A stretch of DNA of 13,878 bases, taken from Prevotella sp. CAG:1058 (GTDB lineage: Bacteria > Bacteroidota > Bacteroidia > Bacteroidales > Bacteroidaceae). The notes below the pieces were generated by a model. That model made no database searches. It was given only the letters and a program-made list of their open reading frames with translations, and was not told the DNA's origin. Below, piece after piece: positions 1 through 5,567 of the stretch. Location: the NCBI GenBank assembly GCA_000433175.1, contig HF986716.1, forward strand, positions 1 through 13,878, in the 5' to 3' direction. The position numbers were made by a program, and so were the translations under genes. Position 1 is the first letter of the stretch. Each line of letters starts with the position of its first letter.

Positions 1-64
1 GTTAACTTAAATTTTAGTTAAATAATATTACTCGTGCGTGCGTACGTAAGAAGTTTATAAAATT

Positions 65-82
65 ACCTGTCATACCTGTCAC
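65..82. repeat. Tandem 9-bp direct repeat (ACCTGTCAT/ACCTGTCAC)
   Basis: Two adjacent 9-bp units, 65-73 and 74-82, differ only in the last base. They lie just before the first of the longer repeats that flank the vapE-type gene. No function can be assigned. The pair could be a small protein-binding site or simply part of the repeat-rich flank. Confidence 0.5.
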
Positions 83-87
83 TTTTT

Positions 88-222
88 AAGTGAAGAGTGA
101 AGAACGAAGAGTGAAAAATCCAATTGCACATTTAAGTGAAGAGTGAAGAACGAAGAGTGAAGAAACAACGTTCGACGTCAGTCAATACAATTGCGCATTT
201 AAGTGAAAAGAGAAAAATCCAA
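88..222. repeat. Left-flank repeat cluster of the vapE-type gene
   Basis: An identical 27-bp purine-rich unit starting AAGTGAAGAGTGAAG occurs at 88-114 and again at 134-160. A third, diverged copy (AAGTGAAAAGAGAAAAATCC) begins at 201. Positions 142-163 (22 bp) reappear exactly, as the reverse complement, at 2954-2975 and 3087-3108 on the far side of the vapE-type gene. Positions 201-222 match the reverse complement of 3007-3028 at 21 of 22 bases. The gene therefore sits between related repeats in opposite orientation. The spacing is irregular and there are no unique spacers, so this is not CRISPR. Possible origins are an intergenic repeat family or the remains of terminal inverted repeats. 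Confidence 0.8.
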
Positions 223-233
223 TTGAGTTGTTA

Positions 234-350
234 AACTAATTCTCAATGTTATGCGGATTCACTTACTATGCGGACTCACTTGTTATGCTAATTCTCTTGT
301 TACGCAGATTCACTTTAAGCTAATTCATTTGTTGAGCGGATTTCACTAAT
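234..350. repeat. Degenerate 17-bp tandem repeat (minisatellite)
   Basis: Units begin at 251, 268, 285 and 302, exactly 17 bp apart, then at about 317 and 334 after a 2-bp loss. A weaker unit precedes them at about 234. The consensus is close to ATGCGGATTCACTTGTT. No reading frame or promoter motif explains the array. It lies 240-350 bp upstream of the vapE-type start and forms part of that gene's repeat-rich left flank. Confidence 0.75.
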
Positions 351-442
351 AATTTATATTGACACTATTGAAGAGGCGGACGCAGGCATCAGGGAAATAT
401 GCACTGTAATGCAGGGGCGGTGCATGCATAGATGAAAATTGT

Positions 443-458
443 TGTCCTATTCAGGACA
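443..458. other. Small perfect hairpin upstream of the vapE-type gene
   Basis: TGTCCT (443-448) and AGGACA (453-458) form a 6-bp perfect stem with a 4-base loop. It lies about 30 bp upstream of the best -7 box for the vapE-type gene. It has no T-tract, so it is not a terminator. It could be an operator-like palindrome, but a 6-bp stem can also arise by chance. Confidence 0.35.
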
Positions 459-486
459 GAACGGGCGAAAAGTGGGTATGGCTATT

Positions 487-494
487 TATATTTG
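487..494 (+). promoter_or_regulatory. Candidate -7 box for the vapE-type gene
   Basis: TATATTTG matches the Bacteroidetes TAnnTTTG -7 consensus and would give a leader of about 90 nt before the start at 588. No convincing TTG -33 element lies at the usual distance upstream, so the promoter is tentative or weak. Confidence 0.4.
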
Positions 495-587
495 CACGAC
501 GCAAAAGACTTGCTCGGTGATTAGCCCAAGCCGGAACTGTCTTAAACTTGCAAGAATTATGATTAACTTTTTAAAATCACTAATGCC

Positions 588-2672
588 ATGGAAAGACTTT
601 CACAAACTTCGATTTTCAAGAATATGTATTGCCAGGACTGCCGCGGAGCAGAGTGGCAGGAGGTAGTCAATATGATTACTGGCGGTACGCTTGCCGGCGA
701 GACTGACAAATATCGGTATTATGCAGCTAACGGACTTGACAATAGCGCGCAAGTAATAAAAAAGCGCATGCCTGCGTTTACTCCGGCAGTAATATGCAAC
801 GGGGGCAGGCGGCCTGACAACTTTGTGGCGCTGACGGGTGTGGGCATGTGCGACTTCGACCATGTGGAGGATGTCGAGAGGGCACGCAGGCTACTGACGG
901 CTGACGCTCATGCCATGATGGTGTACAGGACGATATCAGGCAAGGGCCTGAGGGTGCTGTTCAGATACCGGGTAAAGGGTGCGAAGGACGGCGACAAGGC
1001 AGACGCACGCAGCATGGCTGATATCTACAACGTGGCGTTCAAGACGGGCAACGAGTATTTTGCACGCCTGCTGGGCTGCGAGGCCGACGGGCAGTGCAAG
1101 AACATAGGCAGGCTGTCTATAATGTGCCATGACTGCGAAGCGGCGATTAACCCCGGTTGTGTGCCGCTGGAAATAGAGCTACACTGTGAACGCAAGCCTG
1201 CGAAGAGGGCTGACGGCAAGAAGCACCATGCGCAGTTGCAGCGTGCGGTGAAAGCCATCGAGGCGAAACTTGAGCGCGAGGGCGTGGAATACCGCAAGGG
1301 CACGTACAACAAGTATGTGGCAAGGACGGGATACTACCTTAACAAACTGGGCGTGGATGCCGACGATGCCTTGAAATGGGCGGTGGAGCGCTTTAACGAC
1401 TACGATGCGGCGTGCGTGACGGCGATAATGAAATCGTGCTACTCGCACACGGACGAGCATGCCTCGATGCGTGTGCAGGCCATGGGTGCGGGGAGGGCGA
1501 AGCCTGCTGCCAGGGGCGTGGACGTGACGGCAATAGAGGACTTCCTAAAGAGCCGCGCACGCTTCAGGTATAACGTGATAACACGCAAGACTGAATATAA
1601 GACCGACGCCAACGAGAGGTGGCTGGAAGTGTCGGACAGATTTGAGAACTCGCTGTGGTCGGAAATGAACAAGGCTGGACTGCATGTGAGGAACATTGAG
1701 CTGCACAATGTAATCATGTCTGACTTCGTGGCCGAGTGGAACCCGTTTAAGGAGTATTTCGACAATCTGCCGGCGTGGGACGGGAAGACCGACTACATAG
1801 GGCGGCTGACGTCGATGGTGCACGTTAAGAAGGGCGACCTGTGGGACGACACGGACAATCCGCAGGAGCTGTTTGACATGTGTTTCAGGAAATGGCTTGT
1901 GGGCATGGTTGCCTCGCTGCTGGACAAGGATGTGGTGAACAACGCCATAATAGTGCTGATAGGCCGCCAGGGCATATACAAGACTACGTTTTTCAACTAT
2001 CTGCTGCCTGAGGAGCTAAGACCATATTTCCACACCAAGACGAACAGCGACACTATGACGAAGGACGACCGCCTGTCGCTGGCTGAGTATGCCATAATTT
2101 GCCTTGAGGAGATTGACTCGATGCGTACGCCTGAACTGAACCAGCTGAAGGCCCTGGTGACCACAAGGACCATAAACGAGAGGGCGGCTTACAGCAGGTA
2201 TAAGGAGAACAGGACGCACATAGCGTCGTTTTGCGGCACGGGCAACAACCTGCAGTTCCTGACTGACCCTACGGGCAACCGCCGCTGGCTGCCGTTCGAG
2301 GCTGACTATATAGACGATCCGCGCACGGTGGACTACAACTATGATGGTATTTACAGCCAGGCGCTTGCCCTATGGCGCGGCGGCATGGCTTACTGGTTTA
2401 ACAATTCGGAGATAAGCACGATGGCAAGGCACATAAAGTCGTTCGAGGTGCCTAACGTGGAGGAGGAGCTTATCGTTACTTATTACAGGCAGCCGGAGGG
2501 GAACGAGGCGTACAAGCTGGTGAACGCCACGAACATAATAGAGCATATCAATATTTTCATCAAGCGTGCCTTGTCGACCGTGAAAGTGGGGGCTGCCATG
2601 AGGAAGCTGGGCTTCAAACAGAAGGCCACGAAACACGGCCGGATGTATATTGTGGTGGAAAGGAAAAAATAA
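588..2672 (+). CDS. VapE/VirE-type primase-helicase (BT4734-like N-terminal domain)
   Basis: The 694-residue protein joins a primase-like N-terminus to a VirE-family ATPase. Residues about 40-190 resemble the BT4734-like N-terminal domain: D89 and D91 in CDFDH, then SGKGLR at 117-122, fit the acidic and Ser-Gly motifs of archaeo-eukaryotic primase folds. Residues about 230-295 look like a primase C-terminal helical segment. Residues about 380-620 match the VirE/virulence-associated E ATPase: Walker A GRQGIYKTT at 459-467, a Walker B-like segment IICLEE at 503-508, and TGNRRW at 562-567. Such proteins occur in Bacteroidales accessory islands, prophages and satellites and are thought to act in replication of mobile DNA, though most are uncharacterised. 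The start at 588 keeps the typical short region before the primase domain. The gene is intact, followed by a terminator-like hairpin, and flanked by opposed repeats. The family call is secure; the cellular role is inference. Confidence 0.9.
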   Translation: MERLSQTSIFKNMYCQDCRGAEWQEVVNMITGGTLAGETDKYRYYAANGLDNSAQVIKKRMPAFTPAVICNGGRRPDNFVALTGVGMCDFDHVEDVERARRLLTADAHAMMVYRTISGKGLRVLFRYRVKGAKDGDKADARSMADIYNVAFKTGNEYFARLLGCEADGQCKNIGRLSIMCHDCEAAINPGCVPLEIELHCERKPAKRADGKKHHAQLQRAVKAIEAKLEREGVEYRKGTYNKYVARTGYYLNKLGVDADDALKWAVERFNDYDAACVTAIMKSCYSHTDEHASMRVQAMGAGRAKPAARGVDVTAIEDFLKSRARFRYNVITRKTEYKTDANERWLEVSDRFENSLWSEMNKAGLHVRNIELHNVIMSDFVAEWNPFKEYFDNLPAWDGKTDYIGRLTSMVHVKKGDLWDDTDNPQELFDMCFRKWLVGMVASLLDKDVVNNAIIVLIGRQGIYKTTFFNYLLPEELRPYFHTKTNSDTMTKDDRLSLAEYAIICLEEIDSMRTPELNQLKALVTTRTINERAAYSRYKENRTHIASFCGTGNNLQFLTDPTGNRRWLPFEADYIDDPRTVDYNYDGIYSQALALWRGGMAYWFNNSEISTMARHIKSFEVPNVEEELIVTYYRQPEGNEAYKLVNATNIIEHINIFIKRALSTVKVGAAMRKLGFKQKATKHGRMYIVVERKK

Positions 2673-2685
2673 GAGCCCCTCCAAA

Positions 2686-2708
2686 CCTCCCCCGTGGGGA
2701 GGCTTTTG
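2686..2708 (+). terminator. Probable intrinsic terminator of the vapE-type gene
   Basis: Fourteen bases after the stop codon, CCTCCCC (2686-2692) and GGGGAGG (2696-2702) form a perfect 7-bp GC stem with a 3-base loop. It is followed by CTTTTGTTT. The stem and T-rich tail fit a rho-independent terminator for rightward transcription. Confidence 0.75.
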
Positions 2709-2742
2709 TTTCTCGGTAGTTAGAGTAGTTAAAGAAGTTATC

Positions 2743-2757
2743 GCCAACGGAGTTGGC
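2743..2757. other. GCCAAC/GTTGGC hairpin with GTTA-rich surroundings
   Basis: GCCAAC (2743-2748) and GTTGGC (2752-2757) form a perfect 6-bp stem around GGA. On both sides lie short repeats of the type TAGTTA/GTTAAAG (2717-2740 and 2761-2768). The layout resembles a short palindromic intergenic repeat. It is not followed by a T-tract. Confidence 0.4.
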
Positions 2758-2771
2758 TAGGAGTTAAAGTC

Positions 2772-2884
2772 AATTCATAATTCATAATTCATAATTAAGA
2801 ATTCACGAAAGCAATTCACGAAAACAATTCACGAAAATAATTCACGAAAATAATTCATAATTAAGAATTCATAATTCACAATTA
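2772..2884. repeat. AT-rich short tandem repeats (7-bp, then 13-bp units)
   Basis: Three AATTCAT heptamers run from 2772 to 2792 and are followed by AATTAAG. Four 13-bp units of the form AATTCACGAAAAY then run at 2800-2812, 2813-2825, 2826-2838 and 2839-2851. AATTCATAATT-type units resume up to about 2884. Simple repeats of this kind are common between genes in Bacteroidales. No coding potential or promoter box is apparent. Confidence 0.75.
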
Positions 2885-2917
2885 TGCCCTGCGGATTGCG
2901 TCCTACATCTGAATATT

Positions 2918-3129
2918 CGTTCTTCACTTAATAGTGTCAATTGAATTATTCACTCTTCACTCTTCGTTCTTCACTTTCGCAAGACGTTCTTCACTTAAAC
3001 GTGCATTTGGATTTTTCCCTTTTCACTTTTATCTTTTCACTTTCACAAGACGTTCTTCACTTAATAGTGTCAATTGAATTATTCACTCTTCACTCTTCGT
3101 TCTTCACTTTCGTAAGACGCTCTTAACTT
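2918..3129. repeat. Right-flank repeat cluster: 79-bp direct duplication
   Basis: Positions 2918-2996 and 3051-3129 are direct copies 133 bp apart, matching at 76 of 79 positions. The differences lie near the 3' end. Each copy holds AATAGTGTCAA (2930-2940 and 3063-3073), the reverse complement of TTGACACTATT at 359-369, and a 22-bp block that is inverted relative to 142-163. The spacer also holds an inverted relative of 201-222. This is the mirror partner of the left-flank cluster. The second copy ends 4 bp before the stop codon of the DUF4248 gene, which is on the opposite strand. Confidence 0.85.
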
Positions 3130-3132
3130 ACC

Positions 3133-3351
3133 TCACGGTTCTCCCAACGCTTCGACTATCATTTTGACCTGTGCGGGAGTGTATGTGCGCGACTTGGGGC
3201 TGGCGCCAATCGCCGCGAGGCGTTCGCGAAGGTTGGGATAACGGTCAATCCACTGTGTGAGCTTATGGTAGGCGGCGCGCGGATTCATGTCGGGACAGTA
3301 TGTCTGGGCAAGCTCCATGCGGCCGTAAGTGCGTATTTTGAAACATTCCAT
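3133..3351 (-). CDS. DUF4248 family small protein
   Basis: This 72-residue basic protein starts MECFKIRTYGRMELAQTYCP and carries a conserved-looking helical core (AAYHKLTQWIDRYPNLRERLAAIG, residues 26-49) and a second C-terminal helix. It matches my recollection of DUF4248, a Bacteroidales family regularly found between a VapE-type gene and an HU-like gene, as here. The helix-rich layout suggests a small DNA-binding or adaptor protein, but no function is established. It is read leftward, divergently from HU, and ends against the repeat cluster. Its likely promoter is at 3436-3467. Confidence is good for the family and low for any role. Confidence 0.8.
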   Translation of the reverse strand: MECFKIRTYGRMELAQTYCPDMNPRAAYHKLTQWIDRYPNLRERLAAIGASPKSRTYTPAQVKMIVEALGEP

Positions 3352-3435
3352 GTCGGCGGCTTTTGTTAAACGGGTTGTTGTATGCTTACATGCAGGCTGC
3401 CATACATAGTGACTAAAACCTGCTCTTAAACAATG

Positions 3436-3467
3436 CTAAGGTACATAAAAATCATGAGAAAAGCAAA
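3436..3467 (-). promoter_or_regulatory. Candidate promoter for the DUF4248 gene
   Basis: Read on the minus strand there is TTTG (3467-3464), a 20-bp spacer and TACCTTAG (3443-3436). The last is one base off the TAnnTTTG -7 consensus. The distance to the DUF4248 start gives a leader of about 75-85 nt. The -7 box overlaps the left arm of the GTACATAAA inverted repeat. Confidence 0.45.
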
Positions 3468-3478
3468 TATTTATGTAC
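3441..3478. promoter_or_regulatory. Perfect 9-bp inverted repeat in the divergent DUF4248/HU intergenic region
   Basis: GTACATAAA (3441-3449) and TTTATGTAC (3470-3478) are exact reverse complements separated by 20 bp, so their centres are 29 bp apart. They overlap the predicted DUF4248 promoter and lie 40-80 bp upstream of the HU promoter. The position suits an operator for a protein that controls both directions, possibly HU or DUF4248 itself. That regulatory role is inference. Confidence 0.45.
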
Positions 3479-3518
3479 AAATAAGTCACTGTAACTCACC
3501 GTTTTACGCATTAATTCA

Positions 3519-3547
3519 TTTTGGCCGGAAGCCGTGTGCTATCTTTG
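3519..3547 (+). promoter_or_regulatory. Promoter of the HU-smalltalk-amidase operon
   Basis: TTTTG at 3519-3523, a 16-bp spacer and TATCTTTG at 3540-3547 match the Bacteroidetes -33/-7 pattern well. Transcription would start near 3553, leaving a leader of about 55 nt before the HU start at 3609. No comparable promoter is visible between the three downstream genes. Confidence 0.7.
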
Positions 3548-3608
3548 CATCAGACAACAGCCGCAAACGTTTGGGATGTATTGTTAAACCTCTAAAAACT
3601 ATTAGCTT

Positions 3609-4037
3609 ATGATTCGTTACAAACTTTATCAAAACCAGATTACTACAAGTAGATTCAACGGGTACTGGTATGCGCGTGCGGTATGCGACGAGACGTATGA
3701 CACGCAGCAGCTTGCCAAACACATGTCGGGGCACAACACTCCGTATTCGCCGGGCGTTATCCACGGCGTGCTTAAGGACATGATTGCCTGCATAAAGGAG
3801 CTGCTGCTCGACGGCAAGAACGTGAAGCTGGACGACCTGGCAATATTCTCCGTTGGATTAAGAACCACGGGCGTGGAGAACGTGGCTGACTTCAGCGTGG
3901 CTGAAAACGTGAAGGGACTGAAGCTGAGGGCACGCGCGACGGGCAGCCTGTCGACATCGAGCCTGCGACAGGAGGCGATACTGAAACAGCTGGCAAAATA
4001 CTCGATAACCGAGACTACCGAGCCGACAGAGCCTTGA
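3609..4037 (+). CDS. HU-like DNA-binding protein (HU-HIG type)
   Basis: The 142-residue protein matches the HU/IHF-like fold as found in the Bacteroidales HU-HIG family. It has an N-terminal strand (MIRYKLYQNQ), two helices around residues 30-65 (DTQQLAKHMS; GVLKDMIACIKELLLDG), then the strand region KNVKLDDLAIFSVGLRT at 70-86. A basic segment at about 100-112 (NVKGLKLRARATG) is followed by a Thr/Glu-rich tail. Such proteins bind and bend DNA without strong sequence specificity. It is longer than ordinary HU (about 90 residues), as usual for this subgroup. It is the first gene of an apparent operon with smalltalk and the amidase. In this setting it may organise or regulate the cassette, which is inference. 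Confidence 0.85.
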   Translation: MIRYKLYQNQITTSRFNGYWYARAVCDETYDTQQLAKHMSGHNTPYSPGVIHGVLKDMIACIKELLLDGKNVKLDDLAIFSVGLRTTGVENVADFSVAENVKGLKLRARATGSLSTSSLRQEAILKQLAKYSITETTEPTEP

Positions 4038-4038
4038 G

Positions 4039-4075
4039 CCTGACACGGCGGCGCGGCTGTCAGCCGCACTTCAGG
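4039..4075 (+). other. Intercistronic hairpin between HU and smalltalk
   Basis: An outer stem CCTGA (4039-4043) / TCAGG (4071-4075) encloses an inner perfect stem GCGGCT (4053-4058) / AGCCGC (4062-4067) with a 3-base loop. It starts directly after the HU stop codon. No T-tract follows, so it is more likely an RNA stability or attenuation element than a full terminator. Confidence 0.5.
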
Positions 4076-4109
4076 AATATATTAATTGTATAACTTAAAA
4101 CCAAAAGTA

Positions 4110-4211
4110 ATGAACGAACAGAAAAAGAACATCTTGAGAATTGTCTTGCAGACTTTAATCAGCGTCATTTCGGCCGTTGCAACCGCACTGGGACTCCAGA
4201 GCTGCATGTAG
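4110..4211 (+). CDS. 'Smalltalk' protein, 33 residues
   Basis: This very short gene begins MNEQKKNILRIVLQTLISVI and ends GLQSCM followed by TAG. It matches my recollection of the Bacteroidales 'smalltalk' family: a short charged N-terminus, one hydrophobic segment (about residues 11-29) and a C-terminal Ser-Cys-Met. The family is recurrently found just upstream of an N-acetylmuramoyl-L-alanine amidase, as here. The single membrane-sized segment suggests a small inner-membrane peptide, and the pairing recalls a phage holin with its endolysin. The near-terminal Cys could alternatively be lipidated or form disulfides. The role is unknown. It is 72 bp after HU and 88 bp before the amidase, on the same strand. 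Confidence 0.85.
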   Translation: MNEQKKNILRIVLQTLISVISAVATALGLQSCM

Positions 4212-4226
4212 GCGCGACATGACGAC

Positions 4227-4263
4227 GGGTGCCGGGACGCCGCCCGGACGGTGTCCGGCGCCC
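4227..4263 (+). other. GC-rich hairpin between smalltalk and the amidase
   Basis: GGGTGCCGG (4227-4235) pairs with CCGGCGCCC (4255-4263) over 9 positions, one of them a G:U pair in RNA. The enclosed sequence is also GC-rich. It lies 16-52 bp after the smalltalk stop and ends 36 bp before the amidase start. There is no T-tract. It could reduce readthrough or translation of the amidase, which is inference. Confidence 0.5.
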
Positions 4264-4299
4264 ATACGTGTTCTTGGATTCTGTCATTTATTGTTTACC

Positions 4300-4716
4300 A
4301 TGCGTACAATAACACTTATCATAATACACTGCTCGGCAACGCCTGAGGGCAAGAGCCTCGGTTTTGAGGAATGCCGGCGCGACCACGTAATGCACAGGCA
4401 TTTCAGGGACATAGGTTACCACTACTACATAACGCGCGACGGCGTGGTGCACAACGGGCGGCCGCTGGAGAAAGTAGGCGCGCACTGCCGTGGGCACAAC
4501 TCGCACTCTGTCGGTATTTGCTATGAAGGGGGACTAGACGCCGACGGCAAACCTGCCGACACGCGCACCGATGCGCAGAAGCGTGGGTTAAGCGTACTGG
4601 CAGGCAGGCTGAAAGCCCGGTTCCCGAAAGCCTTGATTGTGGGGCACCATGAGCTTAACCCTGAAAAGGCATGCCCGTGTTTCGACGTGGCGAAGGATTT
4701 GGCTCCCGGGCGTTAA
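4300..4716 (+). CDS. N-acetylmuramoyl-L-alanine amidase, T7-lysozyme-like (amidase_2 fold)
   Basis: The 138-residue protein aligns along nearly its whole length with bacteriophage T7 lysozyme, which cleaves the bond between N-acetylmuramic acid and L-alanine in peptidoglycan. Zinc ligands equivalent to T7 H17, H122 and C130 are H10 (IIIHCSAT), H116 (VGHHELN) and C125 (KACP). The catalytic equivalents of T7 Y46 and K128 are Y40 (DIGYHYY) and K123. The segment VGAHCRGHNSHSVGICYEGG at 59-78 is also typical. No signal peptide is visible, so release would need a holin-like route or lysis, and the adjacent smalltalk peptide is a candidate. The frame stays open upstream to 4177, but that stretch overlaps smalltalk and is not like the family, so the start at 4300 is chosen. 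Family call is very secure. Confidence 0.93.
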   Translation: MRTITLIIIHCSATPEGKSLGFEECRRDHVMHRHFRDIGYHYYITRDGVVHNGRPLEKVGAHCRGHNSHSVGICYEGGLDADGKPADTRTDAQKRGLSVLAGRLKARFPKALIVGHHELNPEKACPCFDVAKDLAPGR

Positions 4717-4762
4717 GTTCATTGCCGCACATCTTATTTCCGCCGTTTCTTATTTCAGTGTA

Positions 4763-4869
4763 GCACCGCTACGGGTGCCCGTATTTCACTGCTGCCGTCC
4801 GGGCGTATCGTCGCTTCACTACCCTACGCCCGGAACATTCACTTACATCCGCATGCACCTGAAAGGTGC
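4763..4869. repeat. Cluster of three inverted repeats between convergent amidase and upxY
   Basis: Three perfect hairpins lie in the 260-bp convergent gap: GCACC/GGTGC (4763-4767 and 4774-4778), a 10-bp arm pair TCCGGGCGTA/TACGCCCGGA (4798-4807 and 4825-4834), and GCACCT/AGGTGC (4855-4860 and 4864-4869, loop GAA). None has a clear T-tract on either strand. They may act as rho-dependent or weak bidirectional ends for the two converging transcripts, or belong to an intergenic repeat family. Confidence 0.5.
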
Positions 4870-4976
4870 TACCTGGAACCAGACGGCAGGCACGGGTGCA
4901 TGTACGGATACAGACAGACAGTTGGCAGATAACGCTGCTTAAGCCCGGAGCATACGGCGGCTGGAGGCGTCAGGGA

Positions 4977-5567
4977 TTAAAGCAATTGTATGAATTCGGT
5001 CTCGACCTCTACCGTGGCGGCGAGCAGCATGGGTATCTCCACAAGCAGGCGTTTCACCTTGGAGCCGCGCGTGGTTATAAGGCTGCCCTCGTAACCGTCG
5101 AGGTTTCCGCCGATAATACGGATGCGGCGGTTGCGCATGGCAGGCGTAACTTCGTCGGGACGGTAATACTGCGGGGAGGAAGACAAGCCTACGGCGTGGA
5201 TGAACCGCTGCATGTCGGCGGCGCGCACGGTCATGGGCATCTTGTAACCGCCACGCAGGTAACGGTATTGCAGCATGGGAGTAGTCTCGACCACAGAGTC
5301 GAGTTCCGCACGCGACGAGTAGACAAAGAGCAGGTCGTGTATGAACGGAAGCTGCCGCCGCTCACGCTTGCCGTGGTTAAGCATGAGCTTCCACACCATA
5401 GGGGTGAAGGTGCGGATGTTCAAGCCGTCGAGCAGTTTGTAAGCCGGCAGTTTGGCATTGGGACGGGTAAGGTCGCGCATGACAAACCACTGGCAGGCAT
5501 CATCGCCGGAAACGGCTGTTACAGACTTAACGGCAGCCACGCCAACACTCTCGCACATTGCGTCCAT
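4977..5567 (-). CDS. upxY: UpxY-family transcription antiterminator (NusG-like)
   Basis: The 196-residue protein has the layout of Bacteroidales UpxY proteins, NusG paralogues that let RNA polymerase read through early termination in the leader of a capsular polysaccharide operon. A NusG N-terminal domain covers about residues 25-125 (QWFVMRDLTRPNAKLPAYKLL at the front; LPFIHDLLFVYSS at 73-85). A KOW-type segment lies at about 147-177 (NRRIRIIGGNLDGYEGSLIT). The start at 5567 is taken; M4 (5558) is a possible alternative. A promoter at 5784-5812 would give a leader of about 210 nt. UpxY genes normally head polysaccharide operons, but here the next gene leftward is the convergent amidase, so the protein looks orphaned or acts elsewhere. 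Family call is strong; its target is unknown. Confidence 0.87.
   Translation of the reverse strand: MDAMCESVGVAAVKSVTAVSGDDACQWFVMRDLTRPNAKLPAYKLLDGLNIRTFTPMVWKLMLNHGKRERRQLPFIHDLLFVYSSRAELDSVVETTPMLQYRYLRGGYKMPMTVRAADMQRFIHAVGLSSSPQYYRPDEVTPAMRNRRIRIIGGNLDGYEGSLITTRGSKVKRLLVEIPMLLAATVEVETEFIQLL

Noticed and set aside
88..350. Repeat cluster considered as a CRISPR array
   Set aside because: Units are tandem or irregularly spaced, diverged and without unique spacers of constant length, and no cas genes are present.
439..666. Plus-strand open frame of 75 codons overlapping the vapE-type start
   Set aside because: It overlaps the well-supported gene in another frame and its protein resembles no family I know.
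2941..3126. Plus-strand open frame of 61 codons
   Set aside because: It is the translation of the direct repeats (repeating Leu/Phe/Ser pattern), with no independent support.
4177..4299. Longer amidase start
   Set aside because: It overlaps the smalltalk gene and the GC-rich hairpin and adds residues unlike the family; the start at 4300 leads directly into the first conserved strand.
4637..4942. Plus-strand open frame overlapping the amidase 3' end
   Set aside because: It runs through the three hairpins in another frame and has no recognisable domain; a homology search of its second half would settle it.
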